DNA from: a virus
IMG/VR virus record: IMGVR_UViG_3300025652_000630
Span: 1-22,163 of that record
Direction: 5' to 3' (one strand)
DNA: 22,163 nt
The translations under genes were made by a program, and so were the position numbers. Position 1 is the stretch's first letter. The number at the start of each line of letters is the position of its first letter. Below, in pieces: positions 1-7,205 of the stretch. The notes beneath the pieces are model-generated. The model saw nothing but the letters and a program-made list of their open reading frames with translations, was not told the origin of the DNA and searched no databases.

Positions 1-1
1 G

Positions 2-124
2 GTTATTTCGGACCCCGTCTCTCGGCTAGCGTCAGCGCCGGACACTCTAAACGCGGGAGAACCCAAATGCAAGTATTTCCCCTATAAATACCTATATATG
101 CATAACTGCCGCAAATGTGTGTAA
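2..124 (+). CDS. Possible 3' end of an upstream gene (hypothetical, cysteine-containing)
   Basis: From the left edge, the frame beginning at base 2 stays open for 40 codons and stops with TAA at 122-124. The C-terminal part holds 'CKYF' and then 'NCRKCV', so a CxxC pair sits near the very end, as in small zinc-ribbon or HNH-type phage proteins. The frame beginning at base 1 is also open, for 28 codons to TAA at 85-87, so openness alone proves little. No start is visible because the window cuts the region. I do not recognise a family. It may equally be non-coding DNA in front of the terminase genes, where lambda-like phages keep their cos site. Confidence 0.25.
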   Translation, partial: VISDPVSRLASAPDTLNAGEPKCKYFPYKYLYMHNCRKCV

Positions 125-152
125 AGTCGATTTAATTTCCTATTAAGTCAGG
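125..152 (+). other. Short AT-rich spacer before the small terminase gene
   Basis: These 28 bases separate the possible upstream reading frame from the TTG start at 153. The TAA at 144-146 is in frame with the terminase gene and blocks any more upstream start. There is no Shine-Dalgarno sequence at normal spacing; only an AGG directly abuts the start. I see no convincing promoter or terminator, although AT-rich TATA-like runs lie just upstream (82-100). Confidence 0.4.
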
Positions 153-626
153 TTGCCATTAGTTACTACGAAGCAAATTTCTGAGCTGCTTGGTGTTAGT
201 CCCGCGCGTGTCAGCCAAGTAAAGAAAACAGGCAGACTTGACGGGACATTTAAGAAAAAAGGTGCCGTTACTTATTTTGACCAAGACGCGGCGTTAGCGG
301 CCTGGAATCACGAAATCCCGCAGCTTATCAGCAGGATCTCTGGATCGGAACAGGAGATCCCTAGCTTTAACGAATCGCGTGCAAAGTCAGAACACTTCCG
401 TGCGGAGCTGGCGCGACTTGAACTTGAGGAGAAGGAGGAGAAGCTATGCGAAGCAGAGAAGGTCAGGAGGGAAGCGTTCTCACTTGCGCGATCTGTGCGC
501 GATGCTGTGAACACAATCCCGGATCGAGTGGCGAATCAATTTGCAGCCGAAACTGACCCTGTCGTTATCCACCAAGCCCTTACAGAAGAACTGCGTAAAG
601 CATTGGAGAGGTTGACCGATGGATGA
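153..626 (+). CDS. Terminase small subunit, Nu1-like DNA-recognition protein
   Basis: Small terminases bind the packaging site on concatemeric phage DNA and load the large subunit. Residues 5-30 form a helix-turn-helix ('TTKQISELLGVSPARVSQVK') followed by a short wing ('GAVTYFDQDAALAAW'), the arrangement of lambda Nu1. A charged helical segment rich in E, K and R follows at about 75-105. The C-terminal part contains 'ARSVRDAVNTIPDRVA', which I recognise from many small terminases paired with gpA-type large subunits. The protein has 157 residues; lambda Nu1 has 181. The start is TTG at 153: a TAA lies six bases upstream in the same frame, and the protein has no internal Met. The gene overlaps the large terminase by 8 bases, so the two are probably translationally coupled. 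Family call is good; the start is forced but lacks a good ribosome binding site. Confidence 0.88.
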   Translation: MPLVTTKQISELLGVSPARVSQVKKTGRLDGTFKKKGAVTYFDQDAALAAWNHEIPQLISRISGSEQEIPSFNESRAKSEHFRAELARLELEEKEEKLCEAEKVRREAFSLARSVRDAVNTIPDRVANQFAAETDPVVIHQALTEELRKALERLTDG

Positions 627-2514
627 TGGAGCAAAGGTTTATGAGAACGCATTCCTTGAAGGGTTAAGGCCTGATCCTGACCTAACTGTTTCACAGTGGT
701 CCGATAAGTATCGAATGCTGAGCAACAAGGCGTCGTCGGAGCCAGGGCCTTGGAGAACGGATCGGACTCCGTATCTGCAAGAAATTATGGATTGCATGTC
801 GTCGAGCAGTTCAGTCCAGAGAGTTGTGTTTATGGCTGGAGCGCAGCTGGGCAAAACAGAATCGATTAATAACGTCGTCGGTTACATGATTGCCCATGCG
901 CCTGGCCCGGCTTTGTTTGTCCAGCCGACGATCGAGATGGCCAAGAGGCTGTCAAAACAGAGGCTTGATTCGTTAATCCATGAGACGCCATGTTTGGCGG
1001 AAAAGATTGCGCCTGCCAGAAGTCGAGACTCAGGCAACACAATGTTCAGCAAGGATTACCCAGGCGGGATCTTGTTGTTAACCGGGGCAAACTCTGCAAC
1101 GGGTTTGCGTTCTGCTCCTTGCCGCTGGGTGCTACTCGACGAGGTTGATGCGTTCCCTGCTGACGTTGACGGAGAGGGTGACCCCTGTGCGTTGGCAGAA
1201 CGACGGGCTTCAACGTTCTCACGTCGAAAAATCATTCTGACCTCAACGCCGACGGTTAAGGACATGAGCAGGATTGAGACAGAGTATTTGGCATCTGATC
1301 AGCGTCGATATTTTGTCCCGTGTGTGCATTGCGGGCACATGCAACATCTGCAGTGGAAGAACATCCAGTGGCGTGACGGCGACCCAAAAACAGCGGCTTA
1401 CGTTTGCGAGTCCTGTGGAACGCATATTGAAGAGCATTACAAAAGCGAGATGCTTCGCAAAGGCGAGTGGCGAGCCACCGCCACGTCAGAGGACAAAAGA
1501 ACAGCAGGGTTTCACTTGTCCAGCTTGTATTCGCCGTTGGGTTGGAAAAGCTGGGAGGAGATTGTCACCGAATTTTTACGTGCGAAAAACGACGCTCCTT
1601 TGTTAAAGACGTTTGTCAACACGGTGTTGGGCGAGACCTGGGAGGAAGAGGTCGGGGCAAAGCTTGGAGCAGAAGGTTTGCGCGAGCGTGCCGAGTTCTA
1701 CCCCGCTAGTGAGATACCAGACAGGGCAAGCATTGTCACGGCTGGGATCGACGTGCAGGACAATCGCGTTGCTGTAGGCATTTATGCGTACGCCGAAGGG
1801 GAGGAGTGCTGGTTGATTTCACACGATGAGATATATGGCGACCCTGCGGGGCCAAAGCTATGGGAGCAAGTTGACGACGTAATTTTTAGAAAGTACAAAC
1901 GCAACAACGGAGACGAGGTCAAGCTTTCTGCTGTTGGAATTGATAGTGGCGGTCACTTCACCAGCGAGGTCTATGCGTTTTGCCGCGAGCGAATGAAGCG
2001 CAACGTTTTTGCGTTGAAGGGTCAATCGCAACGTAATAAACCTGCAATTGGAAAGCCAAGCAAGGTTGACATCAACTATCGCGGCCAAGTGCTTAAAAAC
2101 TCTGCCGAGGTGTTCCCTGTTGGAGTCGATACGATCAAATCGACTTTGTTTGGCCGCCTAAAACACAACGAGGAAGGTGCGGGCTACATTCATTTTCATG
2201 CAGAGGCCAGCGAAGAGTATTTCAAGCAGCTCACGTCAGAACGTCAAGTCGTCCGTTATGTCAAGGGTTTTGCGGTGCGTGAGTGGAAGAAAAAAGCTGG
2301 CGATCGCAACGAAGCCTTGGACTGTTTTGTTTATTCGTATGCAGCATTAAACTTTTTATATCTTCGGTACAACCGACATACAATTTTTGAACAGTTCAAG
2401 AAAGCAGCAATAAAAGCCGAGCCTAAGCCTGAAAGGAAGGTAGAATCTGAATATCAGCCATTGCGACGACGTGGTGCGCGTCGTCCTCAGCAGTCCTTCG
2501 TTACCAACTGGTGA
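619..2514 (+). CDS. Terminase large subunit, gpA family (ATPase plus nuclease)
   Basis: This is the DNA-packaging motor: its N-terminal ATPase pumps DNA through the portal and its C-terminal nuclease cuts concatemers. The Walker A variant 'GAQLGKTE' lies at residues 74-81 and Walker B 'VLLDEVD' at 171-177. A zinc-binding insert with two CxxC pairs follows ('CVHC' at 235-238, 'CESC' at 263-266), as usual in the gpA family. The RNase H-like nuclease is marked by Asp378 in 'AGIDVQDNR', Asp442 in 'GIDSGG' and Asp568 in 'RNEALDC'. The length of 631 residues is close to lambda gpA (641). The basic tail 'LRRRGARRPQ' ends the protein. The gene overlaps its upstream neighbour by 8 bases and its downstream neighbour by 4 (GTGA). 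gpA enzymes usually generate cohesive ends, so cos packaging is inferred. Confidence 0.96.
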   Translation: MDDGAKVYENAFLEGLRPDPDLTVSQWSDKYRMLSNKASSEPGPWRTDRTPYLQEIMDCMSSSSSVQRVVFMAGAQLGKTESINNVVGYMIAHAPGPALFVQPTIEMAKRLSKQRLDSLIHETPCLAEKIAPARSRDSGNTMFSKDYPGGILLLTGANSATGLRSAPCRWVLLDEVDAFPADVDGEGDPCALAERRASTFSRRKIILTSTPTVKDMSRIETEYLASDQRRYFVPCVHCGHMQHLQWKNIQWRDGDPKTAAYVCESCGTHIEEHYKSEMLRKGEWRATATSEDKRTAGFHLSSLYSPLGWKSWEEIVTEFLRAKNDAPLLKTFVNTVLGETWEEEVGAKLGAEGLRERAEFYPASEIPDRASIVTAGIDVQDNRVAVGIYAYAEGEECWLISHDEIYGDPAGPKLWEQVDDVIFRKYKRNNGDEVKLSAVGIDSGGHFTSEVYAFCRERMKRNVFALKGQSQRNKPAIGKPSKVDINYRGQVLKNSAEVFPVGVDTIKSTLFGRLKHNEEGAGYIHFHAEASEEYFKQLTSERQVVRYVKGFAVREWKKKAGDRNEALDCFVYSYAALNFLYLRYNRHTIFEQFKKAAIKAEPKPERKVESEYQPLRRRGARRPQQSFVTNW

Positions 2515-3089
2515 GCATTCTTGTTCCTGAAATTGTTAATGCAGGCGACACCGTCATTTTTGACGTACCTGCTTTCAACGATTCGATAGGCACTCAGATC
2601 GACAGCGCAAGTTATACGTTGACATGGTATGCCAGGACAAACACGAACCATGAAGGGGCAACAATCACAGGAGTAGCTGAAAGCGACGGCTGGCGCGTCA
2701 CGGTGCCTTCCAGTGTGACCACAGATTTTGACGCTGGGCTGTGGACATGGCAGGCAATTGCTTCTTTAGGCGCAGTCCAGTACACAGCAGGCCGAGGCCA
2801 GTTCACTGTCAAGGCCACTCTTAGTTACACAGGGCAGCCGGGTGCATTTGACGATCGATCAAGAGCAAAAATTGATCTTGACTATGTAGAGGCCGCTATT
2901 AGAACGCTGTCTCAAGGCGGCATGGTTCAGGAATATACGATTGGTGGTCGCAATTTAAAGAGATACAAGATGACCGAATTGCTGCAGTTGCGTGATGCTT
3001 TGCAGGCTGAGGTCAATGCCGAACGTCGGGCTGAAAAGATTAGACAAGGGCTTGGCAATCCTGGCCTAGCCAAAGTGAGGTTCCGTTAG
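2511..3089 (+). CDS. gpW-like head-tail connector with an extra N-terminal beta domain
   Basis: The gene sits where lambda has W, between gpA and the portal gpB. The C-terminal part, residues about 113-172, reads like gpW: an Asp-rich helix ('DLDYVEAAIRTLSQGG'), a beta hairpin ending 'YTIGGRNLKRYKM', then a second helix ('TELLQLRDALQAEV'). gpW closes the portal after DNA packaging and is the platform for tail joining. Lambda gpW has only 68 residues. Here about 110 residues precede it, with alternating hydrophobic strands ('YTLTWYAR', 'WRVTVPSS', 'GLWTWQAIA', 'GQFTVKA') that look like an Ig-like or similar beta sandwich. The start is GTG at 2511, overlapping the terminase stop as GTGA. The gpW assignment rests on pattern and position; the function of the beta domain is unknown. 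Confidence 0.75.
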   Translation: MSILVPEIVNAGDTVIFDVPAFNDSIGTQIDSASYTLTWYARTNTNHEGATITGVAESDGWRVTVPSSVTTDFDAGLWTWQAIASLGAVQYTAGRGQFTVKATLSYTGQPGAFDDRSRAKIDLDYVEAAIRTLSQGGMVQEYTIGGRNLKRYKMTELLQLRDALQAEVNAERRAEKIRQGLGNPGLAKVRFR

Positions 3090-3091
3090 TC

Positions 3092-4588
3092 ATGTGGCCT
3101 TTTACGCGAAAACGCAAAGTTGCAAGACGCAACTACGCAGGCGCTCAGATGAATCGCCTGACATCCGATTGGATTAGTCAGGGTACAAGCGCCGACTCAG
3201 AAGTAAAAAACAGCCTGCGTATTCTGCGGAATCGTGCTCGGGCTCTTGTTCGCGATTCAGATTTTGCAAAATCTGCGTTGCGTGCTGTCAAAAACAACGT
3301 CGTTGGCCAAGGCATCAAGCATCAAGCGCAAGTGCGAATGATTCGAGGCGGTCGTCTTGATGAACGCTTGAATCCAATTATTGAGCACGAATTTAAAAAG
3401 TGGAGCAAAGCCAAGAATTGCCACGCAGGTGGCACCTTGTCTTGGCCGCAAATTCAGCAGCTGTGCATCAGCAGCATGATTGAGTCAGGCGAGGTCTTTG
3501 TTCGACTCGTCCGCCAGTCTTTTGGCGATAGCCGCATTCCGTTGGGCCTAGAAGTCATTGAAGCAGATTTGCTTGACGATGATTACACCGGATTTGAACC
3601 AAACGGTAATCGAGTCCGTATGGGCGTTGAGCTTGACGAATGGTCGGCTCCAGTGGCTTACCACTTCTTGAATTATCACCCTGGTGATTATCAATTCAGT
3701 TACGCACAAATTGCCAAAAAACGTCGCACACGCATTCCTGCCAACGAAATCATTCACCTGTATTCCGTTGACCGTCCTGGTCAAACCCGTGGGGTAACTG
3801 CGTTTGCTTCGGCAATCATGCGACTAAACAACCTGCGTGGCTACGAGGAGGCAGAAATTGTCGCTGCACGCTCGAGCGCAGCAATGATGGGCTTTGTTCG
3901 TACTCCTGATCAAGAGCTGTTTGAGGATGGCACTTATCAAGAGGAGTCTGTTCTGGACTTCTCCCCTGGCAGCATCCGTCGTCTTGCGCCAGGAGAAGAA
4001 ATGCAATTCTTCTCGCCTCAGCGTCCAGATGATGCGTTTACGCCATTTGTGGCTCAGATGTTGCGTGCCGTGGCTGCTGGCGTCGGTTGCTCCTATACCC
4101 AGGTGTCGAGCGACTTTTCGCAAAGTAACTACAGCTCTTCTCGTCTTGAGTTGATTGAGACGCGGGCTCATTACAGAACGCTGCAGCAATACGTCATCGA
4201 CAAATTGTGCCAACCAATTTACGAGCGTTGGATTGAAATGGGTGTGATGTCAGGTGTTTTGCAGATGCCTGCTTTTGACATGGATCCCGATCGTTATTAC
4301 GAAGCGAAATGGATTGCACCAGCAGCGCAGTTTGTAGACCCCCAAAAAGAAGCTGAGGCTTATAAGTCAATGATCCGGTCAGGCATCATGACCTTGTCTC
4401 AAGTTGTCGCTTTACACGGTGGAGACTTTGAGGAGACCATGCGTCAAAGAGCCCATGAGCTTGCAACTATGGATGATCTTGGGATCGTCTTGGATTCTGA
4501 CCCTAGTGCTGTTAACAAGGCAGGCCAAGCACAAAACCCACCTGTCGAGCAGACAGAACACCCTGAAATTCATGAGGAGGATGACTAA
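3092..4588 (+). CDS. Portal protein, lambda gpB family
   Basis: The portal forms the dodecameric ring at one capsid vertex through which DNA enters and leaves, and to which terminase and then the connector bind. The 498-residue sequence has the course of the lambda gpB family (lambda gpB: 533): basic N-terminus ('RKRKVARRNYAGA'), an early helical region ('ARALVRDSDFAKSALRAV'), the acidic 'EVIEADLL' segment, and the strongly conserved 'CSYTQVSSDFSQSNYSSSR' stretch. Near the C-terminus come the 'FVDPQKEAEAYKSMIRSGI' motif and an acidic tail ending 'EIHEEDD'. It starts two bases after the connector gene. Its last codons carry the strong Shine-Dalgarno GAGGAGG (4574-4580) of the capsid gene, and its TAA overlaps that ATG by one base. 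Confidence 0.95.
   Translation: MWPFTRKRKVARRNYAGAQMNRLTSDWISQGTSADSEVKNSLRILRNRARALVRDSDFAKSALRAVKNNVVGQGIKHQAQVRMIRGGRLDERLNPIIEHEFKKWSKAKNCHAGGTLSWPQIQQLCISSMIESGEVFVRLVRQSFGDSRIPLGLEVIEADLLDDDYTGFEPNGNRVRMGVELDEWSAPVAYHFLNYHPGDYQFSYAQIAKKRRTRIPANEIIHLYSVDRPGQTRGVTAFASAIMRLNNLRGYEEAEIVAARSSAAMMGFVRTPDQELFEDGTYQEESVLDFSPGSIRRLAPGEEMQFFSPQRPDDAFTPFVAQMLRAVAAGVGCSYTQVSSDFSQSNYSSSRLELIETRAHYRTLQQYVIDKLCQPIYERWIEMGVMSGVLQMPAFDMDPDRYYEAKWIAPAAQFVDPQKEAEAYKSMIRSGIMTLSQVVALHGGDFEETMRQRAHELATMDDLGIVLDSDPSAVNKAGQAQNPPVEQTEHPEIHEEDD
4574..4580 (+). promoter_or_regulatory. Strong ribosome binding site of the capsid polyprotein
   Basis: GAGGAGG lies seven bases before the ATG at 4588, inside the last codons of the portal gene. 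It is one of the best Shine-Dalgarno sequences in the window, which fits the need for hundreds of capsid copies per virion. It also supports 4588 as the start of the fusion protein. Confidence 0.75.
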
Positions 4589-6996
4589 TGGCTAACGTCA
4601 ACGGCACTGACATCAACTTGTCTCCAACTGAGGGGATGAAGTCAGAAGCAAAAAAATATCGTCAGTGGAAAGAAGAAGGCGAGAAAGGTGGCACTAAAGT
4701 CGCTTCTCGTCGCGCTTCTCAGATTTTGTCTGGCGATGAAATTAGCCCTGACACTGTTATTGAAATGTCTGCTTGGCACGCCCGTCACGCGGTAGACGCT
4801 GAAGGTGAAGGATTTAGTTCTGGAGAGGATGGTTATCCAAGCCCAGGCAGAGTTGCTTTTGCTGCATGGGGAGGTGCTGCAGGTCGTAGCTGGAGTAACT
4901 CAAAATCAGAATCAATAAAAAAAGCGAGAGAGCGTAGTTATGATCCCAATAGCACGGAAACTATTGAAAACATGACTGAACGCGCTGCGCCTGATGCGCT
5001 TAAAACTGGAGATTTTGTTTCTTGGAATAGCAGCGGCGGCACAGCTCGCGGGCGCATAAGTCGTGTTGAACGTAACGGGACAATCGATGTCCCTGACTCA
5101 AGTTTTACGATCACTGGGACTGCTGAAGACCCTGCAGCGTTAATCACGCTGTATCGCGACGGTGAGCCTACAGATAGAAAAGTCGGGCACAAATTCAGCA
5201 CTCTTACCAAGATTGCTGCGATCCGCATGTTTGAAGATACGGCGTTAACGCGGGCGCACAGCACTGATTACGTTGAGAAAGAAGACCGCACAATTGAGTT
5301 CCCGTTTGCTTCTGAGGAGCCTGTTGAGCGTTACTTCGGCATGGAAGTGCTGGAGATGTCAGAGAAAGCGATGGACTTGTCTCGCTTAAATGACGGTGCC
5401 CCACTTCTTTATCAGCATGATGCTGATCGAATTGTTGGTGTTGTGCAGCGTGCATACATCAAAGACAAGCGTGGTTACGCCGAAGTCAAGCTTGCCAACA
5501 ATGAGCTTGGCCGCGAAATGCAAGATTTAATCAAAGACGGAATTATCAGAAACGTCAGCTTTGGATACAAGATCAATGAGATGGAGGAAGATAAGTCAAC
5601 TACTCCAATGACTTATCGGGCCACCTCTTTCCAGCCGTTTGAACTCAGTTTGGTGACCGTGCCAGCTGATCAATCGGTTGGCATCGGTCGCAGTTTCGAC
5701 CCTGTTGAAACTGTGTCTACGGCCTCAGCCGTACCTACTACAACTCCTATTTCCATCATGGAAGAACAAACTCCAGACCTGGAGCTTCTTCGTGCTGAGG
5801 CCTCCGAGGCCAAAGCAAAAGAAGCTGCTGAAATGCTTGCCCTTGGCAAGCGCACTCACAACATCGATCTTGCTCAAGAATTTGTAATCAATTCTCGCGG
5901 CATTGACGAACTTCGCTCCGCTCTTATTGAACAAATGGGTTCTAACGCCAAGCCCGTTGACACCACTGCTGGTGAAATCGGCCTCACGCAAAAAGAAGCT
6001 CGCAGCTTCTCCTTTCTGCGTGCCATCAATTACCTAAGCAATCCTGGCGATCGCGCTGCACGCGATGCTGCTGGTTTTGAAATTGAGGCCTCTGAAGCCG
6101 CTGCAGCCAAGCTTGGCCGTCAGTCACGCGGCATCACTGTCCCGTCTGACGTTATGCGTCGTGACCTCAACGTTGGCACGGCTACTGCCGGTGGCAACCT
6201 TGTTGAGACCGAGTTGGATGCAGCCAACTTCATCGACCTCCTGCGTAACGCATCAGCACTGGATCAAGCTGGTGCAACTGTGTTGACTGGCCTTTCTGGC
6301 AATGTCAACATTCCTCGTCAGTCAGGCAGTGCAACTGCTTACTGGGTCGCTGAGTCCGGTTCCCCAACCGAATCACAGCAAACCATCGATCAGGTTGCGC
6401 TTACGCCTAAGACCTGTGGTGCTTTCACTGATTTCAGCCGTCGTCTGCTGATCCAGTCCTCCATCGATGTGGAGAACATGGTGCGTGGCGATCTTGCCAA
6501 AGTGCTTGCTTTGGAAATTGACCGCGTTGGCCTTTATGGCTCCGGTTCTTCCAACCAGCCCTTGGGTCTTAAGGACACCACTGGTGTTTTGACCGAAGAC
6601 TTTGCTGCTAACACCCCAACATTTGCTGAGGTGGTTGCGCTTGAGTCTGACATTGCTGGAGCAAACGCCTTGCTTGGCTCACCTGTTTATCTGATGAATG
6701 CCGCAATGCGCGGTGCTCTGAAGACAGCAGAAAAAGCCAGCAACACTGCTCAGTTCATCTACACAGGTGATGAAGTCAACGGCTATCGCGCCGTCGTTTC
6801 AAACCAAGTTGCAAGCAACGATCTGTGGTTCGGTAACTTCTCCGACCTGATCATGGCTTACTTCTCTGGCTTGGATCTGATGGTTGATCCTTACACCGGC
6901 AGCACCTCTGGCACTGTCCGAGTGGTTGCGCTGCAGGATGTTGACGTGGCAGCCCGCCATGGTCAATCCTTCAGCCGTGGTAACAACACCCTCTGA
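4588..6996 (+). CDS. Four-domain polyprotein: WGG-type domain, Tudor-like domain, HK97 prohead protease, HK97-fold major capsid protein
   Basis: One frame of 802 codons encodes four recognisable parts. Residues about 15-112 form the domain with 'GEDGYPSPGRVAFAAWGG', known as a companion of phage prohead proteases. Residues 138-210 ('GDFVSWNSSGGTARGRISRV' to 'LTKI') resemble the hypervirulence-associated Tudor domain. Residues about 228-370 form an HK97-type prohead protease, with His277 in 'LLYQHD' and Ser324 in 'RNVSFGY' as expected catalytic residues. Residues about 391-460 look helical, like an HK97 delta/scaffold region. The rest is an HK97-fold capsid protein ('LTQKEARSFSFLRAIN', 'YWVAESG', 'ALTPKTCGAF', 'LYGSGSSNQPLGL'). 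The protease presumably cleaves itself away from the capsid part during maturation; the site is not predictable here. The GAGGAGG seven bases before the ATG fits high expression. No separate scaffold or protease gene is present. Confidence 0.93.
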   Translation: MANVNGTDINLSPTEGMKSEAKKYRQWKEEGEKGGTKVASRRASQILSGDEISPDTVIEMSAWHARHAVDAEGEGFSSGEDGYPSPGRVAFAAWGGAAGRSWSNSKSESIKKARERSYDPNSTETIENMTERAAPDALKTGDFVSWNSSGGTARGRISRVERNGTIDVPDSSFTITGTAEDPAALITLYRDGEPTDRKVGHKFSTLTKIAAIRMFEDTALTRAHSTDYVEKEDRTIEFPFASEEPVERYFGMEVLEMSEKAMDLSRLNDGAPLLYQHDADRIVGVVQRAYIKDKRGYAEVKLANNELGREMQDLIKDGIIRNVSFGYKINEMEEDKSTTPMTYRATSFQPFELSLVTVPADQSVGIGRSFDPVETVSTASAVPTTTPISIMEEQTPDLELLRAEASEAKAKEAAEMLALGKRTHNIDLAQEFVINSRGIDELRSALIEQMGSNAKPVDTTAGEIGLTQKEARSFSFLRAINYLSNPGDRAARDAAGFEIEASEAAAAKLGRQSRGITVPSDVMRRDLNVGTATAGGNLVETELDAANFIDLLRNASALDQAGATVLTGLSGNVNIPRQSGSATAYWVAESGSPTESQQTIDQVALTPKTCGAFTDFSRRLLIQSSIDVENMVRGDLAKVLALEIDRVGLYGSGSSNQPLGLKDTTGVLTEDFAANTPTFAEVVALESDIAGANALLGSPVYLMNAAMRGALKTAEKASNTAQFIYTGDEVNGYRAVVSNQVASNDLWFGNFSDLIMAYFSGLDLMVDPYTGSTSGTVRVVALQDVDVAARHGQSFSRGNNTL

Positions 6997-6998
6997 TC

Positions 6999-7205
6999 AT
7001 GAAGATCAAGATCCGTAAGCAAGTTGTGCTAGCGGGTCAGGTGGTTCGGATTGGGGAAGTCGTTGAGGCCTCCCCAGCCGACGCCAATATCCTGATCGGT
7101 AGTGATCTTGCGGAGGTTTACAACGAACCTCCTGAAGTCGAACAACCCGTCAAACCCAAACGCCGGAGGAAGGCAACCAATGACGATTCAAAATCTGGGG
7201 ACTAG
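6999..7205 (+). CDS. Small protein following the capsid gene, unknown function
   Basis: This 68-residue protein begins two bases after the capsid stop. The first 45 residues alternate basic and hydrophobic positions ('MKIKIRKQVVLAGQVVRIGE') and suggest a small beta barrel. The remainder is a low-complexity charged tail with 'KPKRRRK' and an acidic end. Small proteins of this build directly after the major capsid gene are common in siphovirus head modules, but I do not recognise a family with an assigned role. Its last 26 bases overlap the next gene and hold that gene's Shine-Dalgarno. A head-completion or decoration role is inferred from position only. Confidence 0.7.
   Translation: MKIKIRKQVVLAGQVVRIGEVVEASPADANILIGSDLAEVYNEPPEVEQPVKPKRRRKATNDDSKSGD
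7163..7171 (+). promoter_or_regulatory. Shine-Dalgarno that fixes the 7180 start
   Basis: GGAGGAAGG ends eight bases before ATG 7180. In the upstream gene the same bases encode the basic run of its C-terminal tail. The match decides the start of the following gene in favour of 7180. Confidence 0.7.

Noticed and set aside
334-360. Inverted repeat GGATCTC/GAGATCC with 13-base loop in the small terminase gene
   Set aside because: Seven-pair stems with such loops are expected many times by chance in this length, and no T-run or known site accompanies it.
1274-1606. 110-codon + strand frame inside the large terminase gene
   Set aside because: It overlaps the zinc-binding region of the terminase in another frame and has no start signal or family resemblance.
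3824-4213. 129-codon open frame on the - strand inside the portal gene
   Set aside because: It lies wholly opposite well-supported portal coding sequence, has no ribosome binding site and no recognisable protein pattern; it is a shadow.
5411-5427. Dyad ATCAGCAT-G-ATGCTGAT in the protease part
   Set aside because: Eight-base arms around one base are expected about 0.3 times by chance, and the bases encode the conserved catalytic His region.
5758-5760. Internal ATG as an independent start of the capsid part
   Set aside because: It lies at a plausible domain border (residue 391), but no Shine-Dalgarno precedes it; a second start cannot be supported from sequence.
7102-7179. Longer N-terminus for the possible decoration protein, starting at 7102
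   Set aside because: The extra 26 residues lie on the upstream gene and look unnatural, while ATG 7180 has a strong Shine-Dalgarno at good spacing.
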